From Winslowiella arboricola (GTDB taxonomy: Bacteria > Pseudomonadota > Gammaproteobacteria > Enterobacterales > Enterobacteriaceae): a DNA stretch of 64,000 nucleotides. Shown in pieces: positions 55,314 through 64,000 of this stretch. The translations under genes were made by a program, and so were the position numbers. The notes below the pieces were generated by a model, which searched no databases, was not told the DNA's origin, and was given only the letters and a program-made list of their open reading frames with translations. Each line of letters opens with the position of its first letter. Within the stretch, counting starts at the first letter, position 1. The stretch is from contig NZ_JAODIM010000042.1 in assembly GCF_025527015.1 (NCBI RefSeq), positions 372,001 through 436,000 on the forward strand. Reading direction: 5' to 3'.

Positions 55314-56345
55314 ATGAGTAACGTAAAAGTCAGTTCGCAGCAACCTGCGGAGCGCAGCTCAGTGTTCGACAATCTCAAAAGCAAATTGCCGAAAGATACC
55401 GGCATTTTTGTGGTGATGGTCGGCATTGCGCTGATTTTTGAAATTGCCGGCTGGTATGTCCGCGATCAGTCCTTTCTGATGAACCCCAACCGCCTGGTGC
55501 TGATTGTGCTGCAGGTCGCCATTATCGGCATTATTGCGGTGGGGGTGACACAGGTCATTATTACCACCGGTATTGACCTCTCTTCAGGATCGTTGATTGC
55601 GCTGAGTGCGGTGGTTGCCGCCAGTCTGGCGCAAACCTCTGACAGCCTGTCACCGATGTTTCCGTCACTGGTCAATCTGCCCGCAGTGGTGCCGATAGTC
55701 GCCGGTATTGGCGTCGGGTTACTGTGCGGCATCTTTAACGGCGTATTAATTACTAAAACCGGTATCCCGCCTTTTATCGCCACACTGGGAATGATGGTCT
55801 CGGCGCGCGGTCTGGCGCAGTACTATACGCAGGGAAATCCGATCAGCTTCCTGTCTGATGGCTTTACCGCCATCGGTCAGGGCGCAATGCCGGTGATTAT
55901 TTTTCTGGTGGTGGCGGTGATTTTCCATATCGCGCTGAAACATACCCGCTACGGTAAATATGTTTACGCTATCGGCGGCAATATGACCTCCGCCAAAGTA
56001 TCCGGGATTAACGTTAATAAGTATCTGATTATCGTCTATACCATTGCCGGGGCGCTCTCTGGCCTGGCGGGAGTCGTGCTGGCGGCGCGCGTCAGCAGTG
56101 GTCAGTCAAGTATGGGGATGTCCTACGAGCTGGACGCGATTGCCGCCGCGGTTATCGGTGGCAGCAGCCTGATGGGCGGGGTTGGTCGTATTACCGGTAC
56201 GCTGATCGGTGCGGTGATCCTCGGGCTGATTAAAAGCGGCTTTACCTTTGTTGGTGTGGACGCCTATGTGCAGGACATTATTAAAGGGATGATTATCGTG
56301 GCGGCAGTGTCTATCGATATGCATCGTAACCGTAAGAAACGCTGA
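55314..56345 (+). CDS. Sugar ABC transporter permease (RbsC type)
   Basis: 343 aa inner-membrane protein with 8-10 hydrophobic segments; motifs 'GIDLSSGSLIALSAVVAASL', 'NGVLITKTGIPPFIATLGMM' and 'YAIGGNMTSAKVSGINV' are those of RbsC/MglC. It closes the importer, 15 bases after the ATPase gene, and is followed by a GC-rich hairpin. Confidence 0.94.
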   Translation: MSNVKVSSQQPAERSSVFDNLKSKLPKDTGIFVVMVGIALIFEIAGWYVRDQSFLMNPNRLVLIVLQVAIIGIIAVGVTQVIITTGIDLSSGSLIALSAVVAASLAQTSDSLSPMFPSLVNLPAVVPIVAGIGVGLLCGIFNGVLITKTGIPPFIATLGMMVSARGLAQYYTQGNPISFLSDGFTAIGQGAMPVIIFLVVAVIFHIALKHTRYGKYVYAIGGNMTSAKVSGINVNKYLIIVYTIAGALSGLAGVVLAARVSSGQSSMGMSYELDAIAAAVIGGSSLMGGVGRITGTLIGAVILGLIKSGFTFVGVDAYVQDIIKGMIIVAAVSIDMHRNRKKR

Positions 56346-56353
56346 CTGACGCA

Positions 56354-56381
56354 ACAGGGGCGGCGATAGCGCCGCCCCTGT
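56354..56381. terminator. GC-rich hairpin after the sugar importer
   Basis: 12-bp perfect stem ACAGGGGCGGCG / CGCCGCCCCTGT with loop ATAG, 8 bases after the stop. No T-run; its sequence relates it to the dispersed GGCGGCG repeats at 5808 and 58727. Confidence 0.7.
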
Positions 56382-56411
56382 ACCTGTAACGCACATCACT
56401 AACGCATTTTC

Positions 56412-56428
56412 TGCACTCGGATGGTGCG
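56412..56428 (+). promoter_or_regulatory. Predicted NtrC binding site upstream of nac
   Basis: TGCACTCGGATGGTGCG matches the NtrC consensus TGCACY-N4-TGGTGCA at all but the last base. It lies about 145 bases upstream of the sigma-54 promoter, an enhancer distance. Confidence 0.8.
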
Positions 56429-56556
56429 TCATACCACACTCGTCTGACCTGCCCGCTATTACTGGCACTGATTATCCGCCAGCCAGTAATCAGAAACGCT
56501 TATTTTACCGTCTGTTAGCCCGGTCCGCTTTTTACTTTATGCGCTTAATAAATAAT

Positions 56557-56572
56557 TGGCCTGCATATTGCA
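56557..56572 (+). promoter_or_regulatory. Predicted sigma-54 promoter of nac
   Basis: TGGCCTGCATATTGCA has the GG (-24) and GC (-12) at the required 10-base spacing and matches TGGCAC-N5-TTGCA well. It lies about 80 bases upstream of the nac start. In Klebsiella and E. coli nac is transcribed from a sigma-54, NtrC-dependent promoter. Confidence 0.85.
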
Positions 56573-56649
56573 ATCTTATGGCTGCACCAGTGTTAAAGCT
56601 AATTCTAACAGCCGCATTCAGGCATTCGGGGATCCGTAACGGAGGCAAA

Positions 56650-57567
56650 ATGAACTTAAGACGACTCAAATATTTTGTGAAAATCGTCGATATCGGCAGC
56701 CTGACTCAGGCAGCAGAAGTGTTGCATATTGCACAGCCTGCGCTTAGCCAGCAGGTTGCGACTCTGGAAAATGAACTGGACCAGCAGCTACTGATCCGCA
56801 CCAAGCGTGGCGTGACGCCAACGGAAGCGGGCAAGATTTTATATGCGCATGCGCGCACCATTTTACGCCAGTGTGAACAGGCGCAAACCGCAGTGATTAA
56901 TGCCGGACAATCCCTCAATGGCCAGGTTTCTATCGGCCTGGCGCCAGGCACTGCCGCCTCATCGCTGACCATGCCTTTATTGCAAACCGTGCGTGAGCAA
57001 TTCCCGGATGTGCTGGTTTACCTGCATGAAAATAGCGGCGCTTCACTAAACGAAAAAGTGATGAATGGTCAGCTTGACATGGCGGTACTTTATGACCGTG
57101 CGCCAACTGCCGGTATCACCAGCATGCCGCTGATGAAAGAAGAGCTGTATCTGGTTGGCGCGACCACCTGCCCGGGCCAGACTATCGATCTGGCTGATGT
57201 GGCGCTGATGAACCTGTTCCTGCCACGCGATTACAGCGCAGTGCGTAAACGGGTTGATGAAGCTTTTTCACTGCGTCGCCTGAGTGCGCGGATTATCGGT
57301 GAAATCGAATCTATCGCCACGCTGACGGCCGCGGTATCCAGCGGAATGGGCGTCACCGTACTGCCTGAATCTGCTGCGCGTTCGCTGGTTAGCGCAACCA
57401 ATGCGTGGATGGCGCGAATCAACAGCCCGTCACTCAGTCTGCCGCTGTCACTGAATGTCTCCGCACGTCTGCCGCTTTCACCGTCCGCTCAGGCAGTGAA
57501 AAATATCCTGCTGTCGCTGCTGAATAAACCGCTGGTTGAAGATCGTGAACTGATGTTAGTGAGCTAA
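56650..57567 (+). CDS. nac: Nitrogen assimilation control regulator Nac (LysR family)
   Basis: 305 aa. The N-terminus 'MNLRRLKYFVKIVDIGSLTQ' and long stretches such as 'AQPALSQQVATLENEL', 'RTKRGVTPTEAGKILYAHAR' and 'VDEAFSLRRLSARIIGEIES' match my memory of Nac nearly residue by residue. Nac connects nitrogen limitation (NtrC, sigma-54) to sigma-70 operons for amino-acid and other nitrogen-source use and represses gdhA. The ATG at 56650 follows GGAGG. The upstream NtrC and sigma-54 sites support the identification, as does cbl next door. Confidence 0.95.
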   Translation: MNLRRLKYFVKIVDIGSLTQAAEVLHIAQPALSQQVATLENELDQQLLIRTKRGVTPTEAGKILYAHARTILRQCEQAQTAVINAGQSLNGQVSIGLAPGTAASSLTMPLLQTVREQFPDVLVYLHENSGASLNEKVMNGQLDMAVLYDRAPTAGITSMPLMKEELYLVGATTCPGQTIDLADVALMNLFLPRDYSAVRKRVDEAFSLRRLSARIIGEIESIATLTAAVSSGMGVTVLPESAARSLVSATNAWMARINSPSLSLPLSLNVSARLPLSPSAQAVKNILLSLLNKPLVEDRELMLVS

Positions 57568-57715
57568 TAAAAATCCCTCCAGATACTGGGCGCGCACGGA
57601 AGCGGCTCACTCCTTATCACTAAATCGCATAACAAACCCTTTTTTATTATTTGTTGCTATCAATTTGCCTCCTTAACATAAAGGCAACTTAGCAGATAAT
57701 AGAGGGGAAAAGCGC

Positions 57716-58675
57716 GTGAATTTCCAGCAACTTAAAATCATCAAAGAAGCCGCCCGTTGCGAATTCAACCTCACCGAAGTCGCTAATGCGCTGTTCACCT
57801 CGCAATCGGGCGTCAGTCGCCACATTCGCGATCTGGAAGATGAACTGGGTGTGGAAATTTTTATACGTCGTGGCAAACGCCTGTTAGGGATGACTGAGCC
57901 GGGTAAAGCCCTGCTGACGATTGCTGAACGTATCCTCGATGAGGCCGGTAAAGTGCGCCGCCTGGCGGATGTGTTTACCAATGAATCGAACGGGGTGCTG
58001 ACGATTGCCACTACCCATACCCAGGCGCGTTACAGCCTGCCGCGGGTGATTAAAGCGTTCCGTGCGCTCTATCCTAATGTGCGTCTGGAGCTGAATCAGG
58101 GTTCACCGCAGGAGATTGTGGCAATGCTGGTGGCGGGTGAGGCGGATATCGGTATTGCCAGTGAGCAGGTGGTGAACAACCCGGCGCTGGCGGCATTCCC
58201 GTGGTTTAGCTGGCATCATGCGCTGCTGGTGCCGAAAGGCCACGAGCTGGAGCAGCAGCAGCCAGTAACGCTGAATGCCCTGAGCCGTTATCCTTTAATC
58301 ACTTATCGTCAGGAGATCACCGGCCGTTCACGTGTCGACCGCGCATTTCATGCCGCCGGGGTGAAACCTGATATCGTGCTCAGTGCGCAGGATTCAGATG
58401 TGGTGAAAACCTATGTCGAGCTGGGACTGGGGGTTGGCGTGCTGGCCGATCAGGCCTGCGAACTGGATGAGCATTCCCGCCTGACGCGGCTGGAAGCCAA
58501 ACATCTGTTTGAATCCAACACCGTCTGGCTGGGTTTAAAGCGCGGTCAGCTGCAGCGTAATTATGTCTGGCAGTTCCTTGAGTTATGTAATGCCAATCTG
58601 TCGCTGGAAGAGATCAAGCGCCAGGCGCTGTCGGTGGGTGAAGAAGAGCTGCCGGTGATCGATTTCCAAATCTGA
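57716..58675 (+). CDS. cbl: LysR-family regulator Cbl (sulfur-starvation regulator)
   Basis: 319 aa. 'MNFQQLKIIKEAARCEFNLT' followed by 'VANALFTSQSGVSRHIRDLE' is the CysB/Cbl winged helix, and the effector domain 'TTHTQARYSLPRVIKAF', 'QGSPQEIVAMLVAGEADIGI' is shared with CysB. Length and the neighbour nac point to Cbl, which activates taurine (tau) and alkanesulfonate (ssu) genes when sulfate is scarce. It may control the sulfonate-type importer at 28587-31143. Confidence 0.93.
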   Translation: MNFQQLKIIKEAARCEFNLTEVANALFTSQSGVSRHIRDLEDELGVEIFIRRGKRLLGMTEPGKALLTIAERILDEAGKVRRLADVFTNESNGVLTIATTHTQARYSLPRVIKAFRALYPNVRLELNQGSPQEIVAMLVAGEADIGIASEQVVNNPALAAFPWFSWHHALLVPKGHELEQQQPVTLNALSRYPLITYRQEITGRSRVDRAFHAAGVKPDIVLSAQDSDVVKTYVELGLGVGVLADQACELDEHSRLTRLEAKHLFESNTVWLGLKRGQLQRNYVWQFLELCNANLSLEEIKRQALSVGEEELPVIDFQI

Positions 58676-58696
58676 GATGGTTGCTTTCGTTATTAC

Positions 58697-58716
58697 GGGA
58701 GCCGAAAACGGCTCCC
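58697..58716. terminator. Hairpin after cbl
   Basis: 8-bp perfect stem GGGAGCCG / CGGCTCCC with loop AAAA, 21 bases after the stop. No T-run. Confidence 0.5.
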
Positions 58717-58726
58717 CTGGAAAACC

Positions 58727-58798
58727 GGTAGGGGCGGCGTTCTCGCCGCCCGTGTCGAGGATTTGCGGCGATCTCAATAACGGCGTTCTCGCCGCCCG
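58727..58798 (+). repeat. Dispersed extragenic repeat, copy 2
   Basis: Close match to 5846-5918: GTAGGGGCGGCGTTCTCGCC, a spacer with GGATTTGC, and a second GGCGTTCTCGCCGCCC. It lies between cbl and the GabD-like gene. Confidence 0.85.
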
Positions 58799-58925
58799 AC
58801 GCATACAGCATAAAATTTCGTTTCCCGCCCAAATTCCTTACCGCCAGCATCAGCAGGCCCCCGCATAACGCAGCATCGATTTTCCCGGTTGGTTACAGTG
58901 AAGTGATCAGACAAAAGGGGATGCT

Positions 58926-60383
58926 ATGCTCGAACAACGTTTACAAGATGCTGGCCTGTTGCGTCAGCAGGCTTTCTTTGCCGGTGAATGGCAGGGCGCG
59001 CACAGTGGCGAGACACTGGACGTTACTAATCCTTCCACGCGACAGACAATTGCCACTATTCCGGCACTGGGTAAAGCCGAGACTGAACTGGCTATTGCGT
59101 ATGCGGAAGCCGCACGGATCAGCTGGGCGAAAACCCCTAACGCACAGCGCGCGACCCTGCTGGAGCAATGGCATCAGCTGATTTTGGCGCATGCCGACGA
59201 TCTGGCGATGATTATGACCGCCGAGCAGGGCAAACCGCTGGCAGAAGCCAGAGGTGAAGTGCTGTATGGCGCCAGCTTTGTAAAGTGGTTTGCCGAAGAG
59301 GCGCGCCGCATCTATGGCGAAACCATTCCGGCGCCAGGCGATGACCGGCGTATTCTGGTGCTGAAGCAGCCGGTGGGCGTCGCGGCGGCAATAACGCCGT
59401 GGAATTTCCCGATTGCAATGATCACCCGCAAAGTCGCGCCCGCGCTGGCCGCTGGTTGCCCGATTATCGTTAAGCCATCAGAGCTGACGCCGCTGTCGGC
59501 GCTGGCGCTAATGGAACTGGCGCAGCGCGCCGGGATTCCGGCGGGCGTATTGCAGGTGGTGACTGGCTTACCGCAGGAGATTGGCAGCGCGCTGACCGCC
59601 AGCCGCACGGTGCGCAAAATCTCCTTTACCGGCTCCACCCGCGTCGGTCAGCTGCTGATGCAGCAGAGCGCCGACAGCATTAAACGTCTCAGCCTCGAGC
59701 TGGGCGGCAACGCGCCACTGATTATCTTTGATGATGCCGATCTGGATCTGGCGGTCAGCGGCGTGATGCTAAGTAAATTCCGCAATGCCGGACAGACCTG
59801 CGTCTGTGCCAACCGCATCCTGGTGCAACGCAATATCTATCCGCGCTTTGCCGAACGCCTGCTGGCGGGGGTGGCGAAACTGCAGGTCGGCGACGGCTTT
59901 GCCGCTGGCAGTACGCTGGGACCGTTAATTAACCGCAACGCCGTCGATAAGGTGAATGCGCATATTGCCGACGCGCTAAGCAAAGGGGCGACGTTGCTGA
60001 GCGGCGGGATCAGTCAGGGGGAGGGCACGTTTGTGCAGCCGACGGTGCTGGGCGAGGTGACGCGCGAGATGATTATCGCCGCCGAAGAGACCTTTGGTCC
60101 GGTGGCGCCGCTGTTTATTTTTGATCATGAAGATGAGGCGATAGCGATGGCCAACGACACGCCATTTGGCCTGGGTGCCTACTTCTTTACTGAAAATATC
60201 CGCCGCGCATGGCGTGTCGGCGAAGCGCTGGAATTTGGCATGGTCGGATTTAATACCGGTTCTGTTTCGCTGGAAGTCGCGCCTTTCGGCGGGATTAAAT
60301 TGTCCGGTATTGGCCGTGAAGGATCTCATCATGGCATCGATGAATATCTCGAAATCAAGGCATTTCATTTCGGTGGTTTGTAA
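58926..60383 (+). CDS. Succinate-semialdehyde dehydrogenase-like aldehyde dehydrogenase (GabD family)
   Basis: 485 aa NAD(P)-dependent aldehyde dehydrogenase. Catalytic Cys292 in 'NAGQTCVCANR', catalytic Glu in 'SLELGGNAPLI', and 'FTGSTRVGQLL' in the cofactor site. The double cysteine 'TCVC' and 'GFNTGSVSLEVAPFGGIK' are typical of GabD/DavD. It would oxidise succinate or glutarate semialdehyde, end products of GABA, putrescine or lysine breakdown. Monocistronic, with its own terminator. Confidence 0.9.
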   Translation: MLEQRLQDAGLLRQQAFFAGEWQGAHSGETLDVTNPSTRQTIATIPALGKAETELAIAYAEAARISWAKTPNAQRATLLEQWHQLILAHADDLAMIMTAEQGKPLAEARGEVLYGASFVKWFAEEARRIYGETIPAPGDDRRILVLKQPVGVAAAITPWNFPIAMITRKVAPALAAGCPIIVKPSELTPLSALALMELAQRAGIPAGVLQVVTGLPQEIGSALTASRTVRKISFTGSTRVGQLLMQQSADSIKRLSLELGGNAPLIIFDDADLDLAVSGVMLSKFRNAGQTCVCANRILVQRNIYPRFAERLLAGVAKLQVGDGFAAGSTLGPLINRNAVDKVNAHIADALSKGATLLSGGISQGEGTFVQPTVLGEVTREMIIAAEETFGPVAPLFIFDHEDEAIAMANDTPFGLGAYFFTENIRRAWRVGEALEFGMVGFNTGSVSLEVAPFGGIKLSGIGREGSHHGIDEYLEIKAFHFGGL

Positions 60384-60407
60384 CTAAAAATAACCGTTAA
60401 TCCGCTG

Positions 60408-60446
60408 AAAAACGCCGACGATAAATACATCGCTGGCGTTTTTTTT
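60408..60446 (+). terminator. Terminator after the GabD-like gene
   Basis: AAAAACGCC...GGCGTTTTTTTT imperfect stem-loop ending in an eight-T run, about 25 bases after the stop. Confidence 0.82.
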
Positions 60447-60769
60447 ATTTATCTGTCCCGCCCTGATTAAATTCCCCTCTCGCTGTTTTGGTGCACTGTT
60501 AGCATGCTTTGCTCTATGCTGGTGCGCTTATAATGTGATGTAAATCATCAATTTACACAGTCGGTTTATCTGGAAAAATTTGCCTTTATTTACGGCAGAA
60601 AATTTTTTTCGCGCCTGTTTTACGCATTTTTATTTTTTAACGGGCTGGCATACTTTCTGCATTACTTTAATAACCGTGAATAAGTTAGATGAAAAAATTA
60701 TTTAGTTAGCAGGCTAAATAAAGATCGCATCGCTTATTCTGCCGGCCCGCTAAATATAAGGGTTTATCC

Positions 60770-62242
60770 ATGTTAAGTTTCGATCCCGATAAAGTGACGT
60801 TGCCCGCCGGTCATTATCTTAATGGTCAGCATCGGCGTGGTCAGGGTAACGCTTTGCTGGTGAAACGGCCTTCTGACGGCAAACCGGCCGCCGAGCTGTA
60901 TGAAGCGGATGCCCGGCTGGTAGATGAAGCGGTGACGCTGGCCGACCGCGCGGTGAAACAGAGCGGCTGGGCCAGCTGTCCACCGCGTGAGCGCGGTGCA
61001 GTGCTGCGTCGCTGGGCGGATCTGATTGCTGCCGATACCGACACGCTGGCTCCGCTCGAAGCCTTAAGCTCAACACGTCCGATCCATGATGTGATCCATC
61101 ACGAACTCCCTTTTACCGCCGAAGCCATCCGCTTTTATGCCGAATGTGCAGACAAATACAGCGGCGATCTGTTGCCAACCCGTGATGCCAGTCTTGGCAT
61201 GCTGGTGCCGGAACCTTATGGCGTGATTGGCGCAATCACGCCATGGAATTTTCCGATGTCGATGGCGTCGTGGAAATGCGGCCCGGCGCTGGCGGCTGGC
61301 AATGCGGTGGTACTGAAACCTTCTGAACTGACGCCGTTCTCCACGGTGCGGATGGCGGAGCTGGCGATTCAGGCCGGATTGCCTGCTGGTGTGCTGAATA
61401 TTGTGCAGGGCGGCGGGGCGGTAACCGGCAGCGCGCTGGTGGCCCATCCGCTGGTGCGCAAAGTCTCCTTTACCGGTTCGACGCAGACCGGCGCGCGCAT
61501 TATGAGCGATGCGGCGTTTAACGGCATGAAGCCGGTGACGCTGGAGCTGGGCGGTAAAAGCCCGCAGCTGGTATTTGATGATGCGGGTGATGTTGCTGAA
61601 GTGGCCGGCCGCATTCTGCGCGGCTTTACCGCCAATGGCGGCCAGGCCTGCGTGGCCGGTACCCGTCTGCTGGTGCAACGCGGGATTGCGCAGGCGCTAA
61701 TCGAAAAGCTGGTGCTGTTGTGTCAGGGTTTCCGCGCGGGTGTCACCTGGGATGAAAACAGCCGCTATGCGCCGATGATTGACGCCCGTCAGGCGGCGAA
61801 AGTGCAGCAGATTATTGTCGCTGCGCAGCAGCAGGGCGGCGAAATACTGGTGGGCGGCGAACGTTTCGCCGATACCGGCGACGGTTACTTCTGGCAGCCG
61901 ACGCTGATCGCTGGCGTCAGTAACGATAATCCGGCGGTGCAGGAGGAGATTTTTGGCCCGGTACTGACGGTGCAGATTTTTGATGACGAAGAGCAGGGGC
62001 TGGCGCTGGCTTCCCACGCCACTTACGGCCTGTGCGCCGGGGTGCATACCGGTAGCCTCGACCGCGCCCTGCGCGCGATGCGCGGCATCGCCGCCGGTAC
62101 TGTCTGGATCAACCGTTATGGCCGCTCCGGCGACTTTATTATTCCCACCGGCGGCTTCCACGGCTCCGGCATTGGCAAAGATCTGGGCCGTCAGGCGTTC
62201 GAAGCCTGCCAGCGCTACAAAAGCGTACTGATCGATTTTTAA
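60770..62242 (+). CDS. NAD(P)-dependent aldehyde dehydrogenase (PuuC/betaine-aldehyde type)
   Basis: 490 aa. Catalytic Cys294 in '[13 protein letters not shown]', Glu in '[13 protein letters not shown]', '[20 protein letters not shown]' near residue 155. The family includes gamma-glutamyl-gamma-aminobutyraldehyde and betaine aldehyde dehydrogenases. The 386-base gap before it is AT-rich, with the preceding terminator and probably its promoter. It starts a run with a HAD hydrolase (37 bases later) and a PuuB-like oxidase. Confidence 0.9.
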   Translation: MLSFDPDKVTLPAGHYLNGQHRRGQGNALLVKRPSDGKPAAELYEADARLVDEAVTLADRAVKQSGWASCPPRERGAVLRRWADLIAADTDTLAPLEALSSTRPIHDVIHHELPFTAEAIRFYAECADKYSGDLLPTRDASLGMLVPEPYGVIGAITPWNFPMSMASWKCGPALAAGNAVVLKPSELTPFSTVRMAELAIQAGLPAGVLNIVQGGGAVTGSALVAHPLVRKVSFTGSTQTGARIMSDAAFNGMKPVTLELGGKSPQLVFDDAGDVAEVAGRILRGFTANGGQACVAGTRLLVQRGIAQALIEKLVLLCQGFRAGVTWDENSRYAPMIDARQAAKVQQIIVAAQQQGGEILVGGERFADTGDGYFWQPTLIAGVSNDNPAVQEEIFGPVLTVQIFDDEEQGLALASHATYGLCAGVHTGSLDRALRAMRGIAAGTVWINRYGRSGDFIIPTGGFHGSGIGKDLGRQAFEACQRYKSVLIDF

Positions 62243-62278
62243 TCCCAACGTAATCCGACAATCTGAAGAGGTCGCGCA

Positions 62279-62947
62279 ATGGCTGTGTTTAAACCGAAAT
62301 ACATCACCTTCGACTGCTACGGCACCTTGATCAACTTTGATATGGCCGGCGCGGCAGCGGCAATTTTCGTCGATCGCGTCAGTCCTGGGCAGATGGCGGC
62401 GTTTACCACCGATTTCGCCCGCTACCGCATGGATGAGGTGCTGGGTGCTTTTAAACTCTATCCACGGGTGGTGGCGGATGCGCTGTACCGCACCTGTAAT
62501 AAGTGGCGCGTCGAATGTACCGAACAGGATTGCGCCGACGTGATGACCGCCTGCGCCAGCTGGGGGCCGCACGCCGATGTGCCTGCCGGGCTGGCAAAAG
62601 TGGCGGAAGAGTTTCCGCTGGTGCTGCTGACCAACTCCACCGACGAACTGATTAAAAACCATGTGCCGCGTCTTGGCGCGCCAATTCATATGACCATCAC
62701 CGCCGAAGAAGTCGGCGCGTATAAGCCGCAGATGAAGGGTTTTGAATACATGCTGAATAAGCTGGAGTGCGGCCCGGAAGAGATTCTGCACGTCTCTTCC
62801 AGCCTGCGCTATGACCTGATGACCGCCCATGACCTCGGCATCAAACATAAAGTCTGGGTGGCGCGCGGTCATGATGCCGGTAACCCGTACTTTGGTTACA
62901 GCGAAATTAACGATATCGGCGGCCTTCCGGCGGTTGTCGGACTGTAA
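62279..62947 (+). CDS. HAD-superfamily hydrolase, haloacid dehalogenase type II-like
   Basis: 222 aa. The nucleophile Asp12 lies in 'TFDCYGTLINFD', the second motif in 'LTNSTDELI', the lysine in 'VGAYKPQMKGF' and the last in 'HVSSSLRYDLMTAHDLG'. L-2-haloacid dehalogenases share this layout ('FDAYGTLFD', 'KP', 'VSSN.WD'), but in the usual 'SSNxWD' motif this protein has 'SSSLRYD', so true dehalogenase activity is doubtful; phosphatase or another small-acid hydrolase is possible. Between an aldehyde dehydrogenase and an amine-oxidase-like gene. Confidence 0.85.
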   Translation: MAVFKPKYITFDCYGTLINFDMAGAAAAIFVDRVSPGQMAAFTTDFARYRMDEVLGAFKLYPRVVADALYRTCNKWRVECTEQDCADVMTACASWGPHADVPAGLAKVAEEFPLVLLTNSTDELIKNHVPRLGAPIHMTITAEEVGAYKPQMKGFEYMLNKLECGPEEILHVSSSLRYDLMTAHDLGIKHKVWVARGHDAGNPYFGYSEINDIGGLPAVVGL

Positions 62948-62966
62948 GCGGAGACAGGAGCAGGCG

Positions 62967-64000
62967 ATGAAACTGGAATCCTTCTGGCAGGCAACGGCGC
63001 CCGCTTTTGACGGCGCCAGCGCAGGCGATCTGCCTGCCAGCGCCGATGTGGTGGTGATTGGCGGTGGCTTTACTGGCATCTCAGCGGCGCTGAATCTGGC
63101 GCGCAGCGGCATCAATGTGGTGCTGCTTGAAGCTGGCGAGGTGATGAGCCAGGCCTCCGGGCGCAACGGCGGACACTGTAATACCGGCGTGGCGCAGAAC
63201 TTTTCCGCGCTGGTGGCGAGTCAGGGCGTTGAACAGGCCAGCCGCTACTACCGCGCCTTTGCCGATGCGGTGGATTATGTGCAGCAGCTGGTGGCGAGCG
63301 AGCAGATCGACTGCGATTTCCGCCGTTGCGGCAAGCTGAAACTGGCGAGTAAAGCCTCGCATCTGCCGGCGCTAAAAGCCGCCTGCGAGATGATGCGTCG
63401 CCATGTGGATCCGGACGTCGAACTGCTGAGCGCCGATGAGGTACGCCGCGAGATCGATTCTCCGGCGTTTCACGGCGGCCTGCTGCAACAACATGGCGGC
63501 CAGATGCATATGGGCAAGTTCGGCATCGGGCTGGCCAGTGCCGCCGCGCGCAGCGGCGCGAAAATCTATCCGCAGACGGCGGTGACCGGCTTAACCCGTC
63601 TGGAAGGGTATCGTCATCGCGTCAGCACCGCCAGAGGCGAGATTATCGCTGAAAAAGTGCTGATGGCGACCGGCTGCTCCAATCTCGGCCCCTTCGGGTG
63701 GTTCCAGCGCCGCATTATTCCGGTCGGCAGCTTTGTGGTGGTCACCGCGCCGCTGGACGCCGGTTTATTGCAGCAGCTGCTGCCAGAAAATCGCACCTAT
63801 GTCACCTCGCTGAATCTCGGCAATTACATTCGCACTACTGCGGATAATCGTCTGGTCTTTGGCGGCCGCGCCCGTTTCGCCATCAGCAGTCCGACCTCGG
63901 ATGCGCGCAGCGGCGATGTGCTGAAAGCGGGGATGAAAAAAATGTTTCCGGCGCTGAGCGCGCCAGTGATCGACTACTGCTGGGGCGGACTGGTGGATAT
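62967..64000 (+). CDS. FAD-dependent amine oxidoreductase (PuuB/OrdL-like), N-terminal part
   Basis: 344 codons are visible; the gene runs off the right edge. Dinucleotide-binding motif 'VVIGGGFTGISAALNLA' (29-45) and the DAO-family 'SGRNGGHCNTGV' near residue 56 are those of gamma-glutamylputrescine oxidase and related enzymes. GGAG lies about 10 bases before the ATG. With the aldehyde dehydrogenase upstream it would make an oxidise-amine then oxidise-aldehyde pathway for a polyamine or similar amine. Confidence 0.9.
   Translation, partial: MKLESFWQATAPAFDGASAGDLPASADVVVIGGGFTGISAALNLARSGINVVLLEAGEVMSQASGRNGGHCNTGVAQNFSALVASQGVEQASRYYRAFADAVDYVQQLVASEQIDCDFRRCGKLKLASKASHLPALKAACEMMRRHVDPDVELLSADEVRREIDSPAFHGGLLQQHGGQMHMGKFGIGLASAAARSGAKIYPQTAVTGLTRLEGYRHRVSTARGEIIAEKVLMATGCSNLGPFGWFQRRIIPVGSFVVVTAPLDAGLLQQLLPENRTYVTSLNLGNYIRTTADNRLVFGGRARFAISSPTSDARSGDVLKAGMKKMFPALSAPVIDYCWGGLVD

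Overview
The window reads as chromosome of a plant-associated enterobacterium. The best internal markers are the adjacent nac and cbl genes next to a tRNA-Asn gene (an arrangement known from E. coli and relatives), a YjfB-family gene, and codon and base composition typical of a moderately GC-rich member of the Enterobacterales. A member of the Erwiniaceae (Erwinia/Pantoea type) is my best guess, but the genus cannot be fixed without a search. Most of the window is a dense run of uptake systems and small catabolic operons.

Layout. 1-3266: a polyamine-type (PotABCD-like) ABC transporter, cut by the left edge. 3072-4531: an inserted two-gene cassette flanked by two copies of the end of the last permease gene, followed by a Gfo/Idh/MocA dehydrogenase. 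5924-9057 (minus): an FAD oxidase, a GT8 glycosyltransferase and a hydroxyisobutyrate-dehydrogenase-like reductase. 9559-17184: a tripartite tricarboxylate transporter (TTT) whose three genes are spread through an operon with a TauD-like dioxygenase, a rhodanese, an alpha-hydroxy acid oxidase, a PanE-like reductase and an atypical SDR; a TetR regulator faces it. 17926-18596: a HigBA-type toxin-antitoxin locus whose toxin gene looks frameshifted. 19057-26484: amino-acid ABC importer, aminotransferase, MFS transporter, 2-hydroxyacid dehydrogenase and IclR regulator. 26672-31143: a D-cysteine desulfhydrase/cysteate lyase homologue, an Asp/Glu-type racemase and a sulfonate-type ABC importer. 31256-37661: an M20 amidohydrolase and a complete Dpp-type peptide importer. 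37669-41805: a two-component system behind a Fur-like box, facing a CirA-family TonB receptor. 41908-42857: a two-gene locus that looks like an uncharacterised toxin-antitoxin pair. 43011-46673: LysR/MFS pair and a secreted alpha/beta hydrolase.

46917-52350 is an accessory island next to tRNA-Asn. It holds a DUF1016 (YhcG) fragment, an IS3-family remnant, an AT-rich operon of HNH nuclease, unknown protein and minimal nucleotidyltransferase, a broken PIN-domain gene, a truncated plasmid-type gene and an Rpn-family nuclease. To its right are a ribose/inositol-type ABC importer (52858-56345), nac with a clear sigma-54 promoter and NtrC site, cbl, a GabD-like dehydrogenase, and the start of a cluster of aldehyde dehydrogenase, HAD hydrolase and PuuB-like oxidase that runs off the right edge.

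The strongest candidates for undescribed biology are the HNH/unknown/nucleotidyltransferase operon (47788-49462), the zinc-ribbon toxin-antitoxin-like pair (41908-42857), the flanked cassette at 3387-4291, and the TTT catabolic operon. All family assignments were made by eye from motifs and remembered sequence patterns; no search was run.
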